The translations under genes and the position numbers were made by a program. This document shows positions 31,347 through 34,050 of a stretch of DNA of 34,050 nt, one piece after another. The stretch spans positions 1-34,050 of the forward strand of contig JANJTK010000183.1 in assembly GCA_024711155.1 (NCBI GenBank). Direction: 5' to 3'. A model generated the notes under the pieces. It was not told where the DNA came from and made no database searches. It worked only from the letters and a program-made list of their open reading frames with translations. This stretch comes from Burkholderiaceae bacterium (GTDB lineage Bacteria > Pseudomonadota > Gammaproteobacteria > Burkholderiales > Burkholderiaceae_E). Each line of letters starts with the position of its first letter. The stretch's first letter is position 1.

Positions 31347-32617
31347 AGCGCTTGTCCGACCCTGCGGCGTTCTTTGCCGGGCTCGCACCGGCGGCGACCG
31401 TGGTGCTGCACTCCGGCTTCGCCGAGCCGCCGCTGCTGGCGCACCACCTGGCGGCGCAGGCCGCCGAGCTCAATGGCGTGCGGGTCCTGACGCTGATGCC
31501 GATGGGCGAACCCGAGTACGCCACCGCAGCGGCGACGGCTCACCTCGACGTGGCGACCTTCCTGCCCGGCCGCGGCCTGCGCGCGGCGGTCGACGAGGGG
31601 CGCGCGCGCGCTCTGCGTCAGCCGCTGTCGCGGATTCCGGGGCTGTTCGAGCGCGGCGAGCTGAGGGCCGACGCGATCCTGCTGCAGGTGGCGCCGCCCG
31701 ATGCGCAGGGCCTGGTTTCACTTGGGATCTCAGTCGACTACCTGCGCGCGGTGCTGGCACAATCGCCGGTCGTCGTGGCCGAGATCAACCCGCAGATGCC
31801 GCGCACCCTCGGCGACGCCGCGCTGCCGGTCGACCGGATCGACTTCTTCGTCGACGCGAACGGACCTCTGCTCGAGGCGGCGCCCGTGCAAGCCGACGAT
31901 GTCGATCGCCGAATCGCGCAGCACGTCGCCGCGCTGATCGAGGACGGCGCGGTGCTGCAGGTCGGCATCGGTTCCTTGCCCGACCAGGTGCTGGCGCAAC
32001 TCGGGCACCTGAAGCATCTCGGACTGCACAGCGGCATCGTCAGCGACGGTATCCGGCCGCTGATCGAAGCCGGCGTCATCGACAACAGCACGAAGAGGCG
32101 CTTCGAAGGCGTCTCGGTGACGGCGATGGCGGGCGGAACGCGCGACTTCTACGACTTCGTTCACCAGAATCCGGCCATCGAGTTTCATCCGTGCTCGGTG
32201 ACGCATGACCCCGGCGTCCTGCGGGCGATCGACTGCCTGTGCGCGATCAACAGCGCGCTGCAGGTCGATCTCGGCGGGAACGCCAACGCCGAACAAGCCA
32301 ACGGTCGCCTGATCTCGTTGCCGGGCGGCCTGCCGGACTTCGCCGCGGCCGCGACGAAGTCGCGCGGCGGCAAGAGCATCATCGCGCTGCGATCGTCGTT
32401 CGCCCGCGGCGCGCACAGCAACGTCGTCGCGCGCCTGGGGGAGGGTGCGCCGGTCACCGTGGTCGCCGACGACATCGATTTCGTCGTGACCGAATACGGG
32501 GTGGCGTCGATCCGGTGTCTCGCACCGGCGCAGCGCGCGGCCGCGCTGGTGGCAATCGCGCATCCCGCTCATCGCGAGCGGCTGCAGCGCGAGTTCGCGC
32601 TGCTGGCGAATTCCTGA
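31343..32617 (+). CDS. Acetyl-CoA hydrolase/CoA-transferase family protein
   Basis: A 424-residue member of the acetyl-CoA hydrolase/4-hydroxybutyrate CoA-transferase family (COG0427). Two halves are visible: the N-terminal domain with VRVLTLMPMGEPEYA, and the C-terminal domain with LQVGIGSLPDQVLAQL, SGIVSDGIRPLIEAGVIDNSTKRRF and GTRDFYDFVHQNPAIEFHP. In 4-hydroxybutyrate CoA-transferase the catalytic Glu lies in a HxEM block; here the corresponding stretch reads HSGIVSDG, so the Glu is missing or elsewhere. CoA transfer between acids is the likely role, with hydrolysis possible. Start is ATG 31343 in an overlap with rlmI; the ORF-track start at 31145 is an artefact. Confidence 0.88.
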   Translation: MKRLSDPAAFFAGLAPAATVVLHSGFAEPPLLAHHLAAQAAELNGVRVLTLMPMGEPEYATAAATAHLDVATFLPGRGLRAAVDEGRARALRQPLSRIPGLFERGELRADAILLQVAPPDAQGLVSLGISVDYLRAVLAQSPVVVAEINPQMPRTLGDAALPVDRIDFFVDANGPLLEAAPVQADDVDRRIAQHVAALIEDGAVLQVGIGSLPDQVLAQLGHLKHLGLHSGIVSDGIRPLIEAGVIDNSTKRRFEGVSVTAMAGGTRDFYDFVHQNPAIEFHPCSVTHDPGVLRAIDCLCAINSALQVDLGGNANAEQANGRLISLPGGLPDFAAAATKSRGGKSIIALRSSFARGAHSNVVARLGEGAPVTVVADDIDFVVTEYGVASIRCLAPAQRAAALVAIAHPAHRERLQREFALLANS

Positions 32618-32662
32618 GGCCCCTCCGCGCGCACCAGCCTGCACGGAGTCGCGTCGCAGATC

Positions 32663-32708
32663 GATCATTGCAATTATGGAGCGTTGCTCCATAATTGCAA
32701 GCATGATC
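32663..32708. promoter_or_regulatory. long AT-rich palindrome, promoter/operator of the AAA/DUF4143 ATPase gene
   Basis: TTGCAATTATGGAGC (32668-32682) and GCTCCATAATTGCAA (32686-32700) are a perfect 15-bp inverted repeat around GTT. Outer GATCA/TGATC pairs extend it to 20 bp with a 3-nt bulge. It contains TTGCAA, a 16-bp spacer and CATAAT (32690-32695, 5 of 6), which would start transcription about at the ATG 32703, giving a leaderless mRNA. No ribosome site precedes that ATG. The sequence is much richer in A+T than its surroundings. Confidence 0.75.
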
Positions 32709-33869
32709 CCCCGCAGGCTGCAGCTGGCTCTCTCGTCCGCCCTTGCCGAAGTCCCGGCCGTGGCGCTGCTCGGCCCGCGGCAGGTCGGGAAGACCACGCT
32801 GGCGCTCGAAGTGGCTGGAACACGACCGGCAATCTATCTCGACCTGGAGTCAGAGACCGACCGGGCGAAGCTCGCAGTGCCCGAGCTCTATCTCGAGCAG
32901 CACGCAGACAAGCTCGTGATTCTCGACGAGATCCAGCGCACACCGCAGCTCTTCCAGAGCCTGCGCGGGCTCATCGACTCCGGTCGGCGACGCGGGCAAC
33001 GCAAGGGGCGCTTTCTCGTGCTGGGCTCGGCGTCGATCGACCTGCTGAGGCAATCGAGCGAGTCGCTCGCCGGGCGCATCCGTTATCTGGAGCTCGCGCC
33101 GCTCGATGCTGCAGAAGTCGGTCGCGATCGTCTCGATGGGTTGTGGCTGCGCGGCGGATTCCCGGAGAGCCTGCTGGCCGAATCCGACGCGGCGAGCCTG
33201 CGCTGGCGGGTGGATTTCATCCGCACCTACCTCGAGCGAGACGTCCCCCAACTCGGGCCGCGCGTTCCGGCGGAGACCCTTCGCCGCCTCTGGACGATGC
33301 TCGCGCACCAGCAGGGCGGATTGCTCAACGCTGCGGCGCTTGCGCGCGCACTGGCGGTCGACGGCAAGACGGTCGCCGGCTACCTCGACCTGCTCGTGGA
33401 CCTGCTCCTCGTGCGCCGCCTGGCGCCGTGGCACGGCAACATTCGCAAGCGCCTGGTCAAGTCGCCCAAAGTCTATGTTCGAGACAGCGGACTGGTGCAC
33501 GCCCTCCTCGGTATCGGCGACCGCGAGGCGCTGCTGGCGCACCCCGTGGCCGGTTCAAGCTGGGAGGGGCTGGCGATCGAATCGCTGATCGGCGCTGCAC
33601 CGGGCGGTACGGGCGCGAATTTCTTCCGCACCTCGGCCGGCGCCGAGGCCGACCTGTTGCTCGCACTTCCCGGCCATCGCCAACCGTGGGCGATCGAGAT
33701 CAAGCGGGGGCTGGCGCCGAAGATCGAGAGAGGCTTTCACCATGCCTGCGAGTCCGTGCGGCCGGAGCGGCGCTTCGTCGTGTACGGCGGCGTCGAACGC
33801 TTCCCGCTCGCCGATGGAATCGAAGCGATCTCGCTCGGCGACCTGTGCAGCGAAGTCTCTGCCGCCTGA
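32703..33869 (+). CDS. AAA ATPase with DUF4143 and nuclease-like C-terminal domain
   Basis: A 388-residue protein of the widespread AAA_14/DUF4143 family of unknown function. Walker A is LLGPRQVGKTT (residues 22-32), Walker B LVILDEIQ (71-78), followed by the sensor-like LVLGSASIDLLRQSSESLAGR. The DUF4143 part has a helical region and a PD-(D/E)xK-like core, EADLLLALPGHRQPWAIEIK, where Asp, Glu and Lys could form a nuclease-type site. ATG 32703 is preferred over 32676, which lies within the palindrome and gives nine unrelated residues. It has no functional link to the neighbouring metabolic genes. Such genes are scattered and are often regarded as mobile or toxin/defence-associated, but this is not established. 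Confidence 0.9.
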   Translation: MIPRRLQLALSSALAEVPAVALLGPRQVGKTTLALEVAGTRPAIYLDLESETDRAKLAVPELYLEQHADKLVILDEIQRTPQLFQSLRGLIDSGRRRGQRKGRFLVLGSASIDLLRQSSESLAGRIRYLELAPLDAAEVGRDRLDGLWLRGGFPESLLAESDAASLRWRVDFIRTYLERDVPQLGPRVPAETLRRLWTMLAHQQGGLLNAAALARALAVDGKTVAGYLDLLVDLLLVRRLAPWHGNIRKRLVKSPKVYVRDSGLVHALLGIGDREALLAHPVAGSSWEGLAIESLIGAAPGGTGANFFRTSAGAEADLLLALPGHRQPWAIEIKRGLAPKIERGFHHACESVRPERRFVVYGGVERFPLADGIEAISLGDLCSEVSAA

Positions 33870-33911
33870 ACCGGTCGGTGTCAGCGGCTTGCCTTCTCGC
33901 GCCCGGGAGAA

Positions 33912-34050
33912 TCAGCGCCCGCGCAGGTCGAAGCGCGGAAGCCGCAGGCTGATCAGCACGCAGGCTGCCGCGATCACGGCACAGGCGAGAAACGCCGCGT
34001 GCGCGCCGTCGACCAGCCCGTTTCGGGCTGCGTCCAGCAGCGGCGCGGCA
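33912..34050 (-). CDS. C-terminal end of a MFS-type (probably DHA2/EmrB-like) transporter, cut by window edge
   Basis: A minus-strand frame open to the window edge encodes 45 residues ending AHAAFLACAVIAAACVLISLRLPRFDLRGR. One hydrophobic helix preceded by a DGAHAAF-type segment and followed by a short basic tail is how 14-helix drug-efflux MFS proteins commonly end. It is convergent with the ATPase gene, 42 bp away. The call rests on one helix and the typical tail, and is tentative. It is too short to appear in the ORF track. Confidence 0.55.
   Translation of the reverse strand, partial: AAPLLDAARNGLVDGAHAAFLACAVIAAACVLISLRLPRFDLRGR

Noticed and set aside
32676-32702. ATG 32676 as start of the DUF4143 ATPase
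   Set aside because: It lies in the palindrome arm, has no ribosome site, and adds nine residues ahead of the normal family N-terminus.
1-34050. CRISPR array, tRNA/rRNA genes, insertion sequence or prophage
   Set aside because: No regularly spaced repeats, no cloverleaf or rRNA-like stretches and no transposase, integrase or phage proteins were seen on either strand.

Overview
This is a GC-rich, gene-dense stretch of a proteobacterial chromosome. TRAP and Liv-type ABC importers, IclR regulators, a DUF35/thiolase catabolic set and RlmI together suggest a betaproteobacterium (Burkholderiales/Rhodocyclales-like). That placement is inferred from gene content, not from a search. Almost everything is catabolic: import of organic acids, activation to CoA thioesters, and beta-oxidation-like breakdown.

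Left part (1-7.4 kb). The window opens inside a LivF-type ATPase gene. An IclR regulator (-) then faces a dctP-dctQ-dctM TRAP transporter (+). Next comes a uroporphyrinogen-decarboxylase-fold protein of the MtaA/CmuA methyltransferase type. Directly upstream, joined to it by an ATGA overlap, is a 51-codon reading frame that looks like the C-terminal end of a corrinoid (B12-binding) protein. A second IclR regulator (-) overlaps the 3' end of this gene from the other strand.

Middle part (7.3-12.1 kb). A phytoene-dehydrogenase-like FAD oxidoreductase (-) is TTGA-coupled to the second IclR gene, with a perfect 18-bp hairpin just past the junction. A SnoaL/NTF2-like protein is on the + strand. A glutathione S-transferase and an iron-type alcohol dehydrogenase form a minus-strand pair. 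The FAD and GST genes share a conserved upstream element of about 60 bp: a promoter-like pair, a palindrome over the -10 region and an AT-rich box. One regulator probably controls both.

Main operon (12.1-30.0 kb). Nineteen tightly packed + strand genes, mostly with ATGA/GTGA overlaps, run: acyl-CoA dehydrogenase, two thiolase-fold proteins, two DUF35 Zn-ribbon/OB-fold proteins, two crotonases, BKACE (DUF849), amidohydrolase, crotonase, acyl-CoA dehydrogenase, TetR regulator, Zn-alcohol dehydrogenase, LivH, LivM, LivG, LivF, long-chain-type acyl-CoA ligase, periplasmic binding protein. Read as a pathway, the ABC system imports an acid and the ligase makes its CoA ester. Dehydrogenases, hydratases and the alcohol dehydrogenase then oxidise the side chain or ring. 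Thiolase-fold/DUF35 complexes (BbsAB- or Ltp2/ChsH2-like) and BKACE cleave the carbon skeleton. Several enzymes lack canonical catalytic residues, so the chemistry is probably not plain beta-oxidation. The substrate cannot be read from the sequence.

Right part (30.0-34.05 kb). An RlmI-type 23S rRNA methyltransferase with an in-frame 24-bp tandem repeat is coupled to an acetyl-CoA hydrolase/CoA-transferase family gene. Then follows an AAA/DUF4143 ATPase whose start codon lies at the edge of a long AT-rich palindrome, and finally the C-terminal end of an MFS-like transporter (-) cut by the window edge. No tRNA, rRNA, CRISPR array or insertion sequence was recognised.
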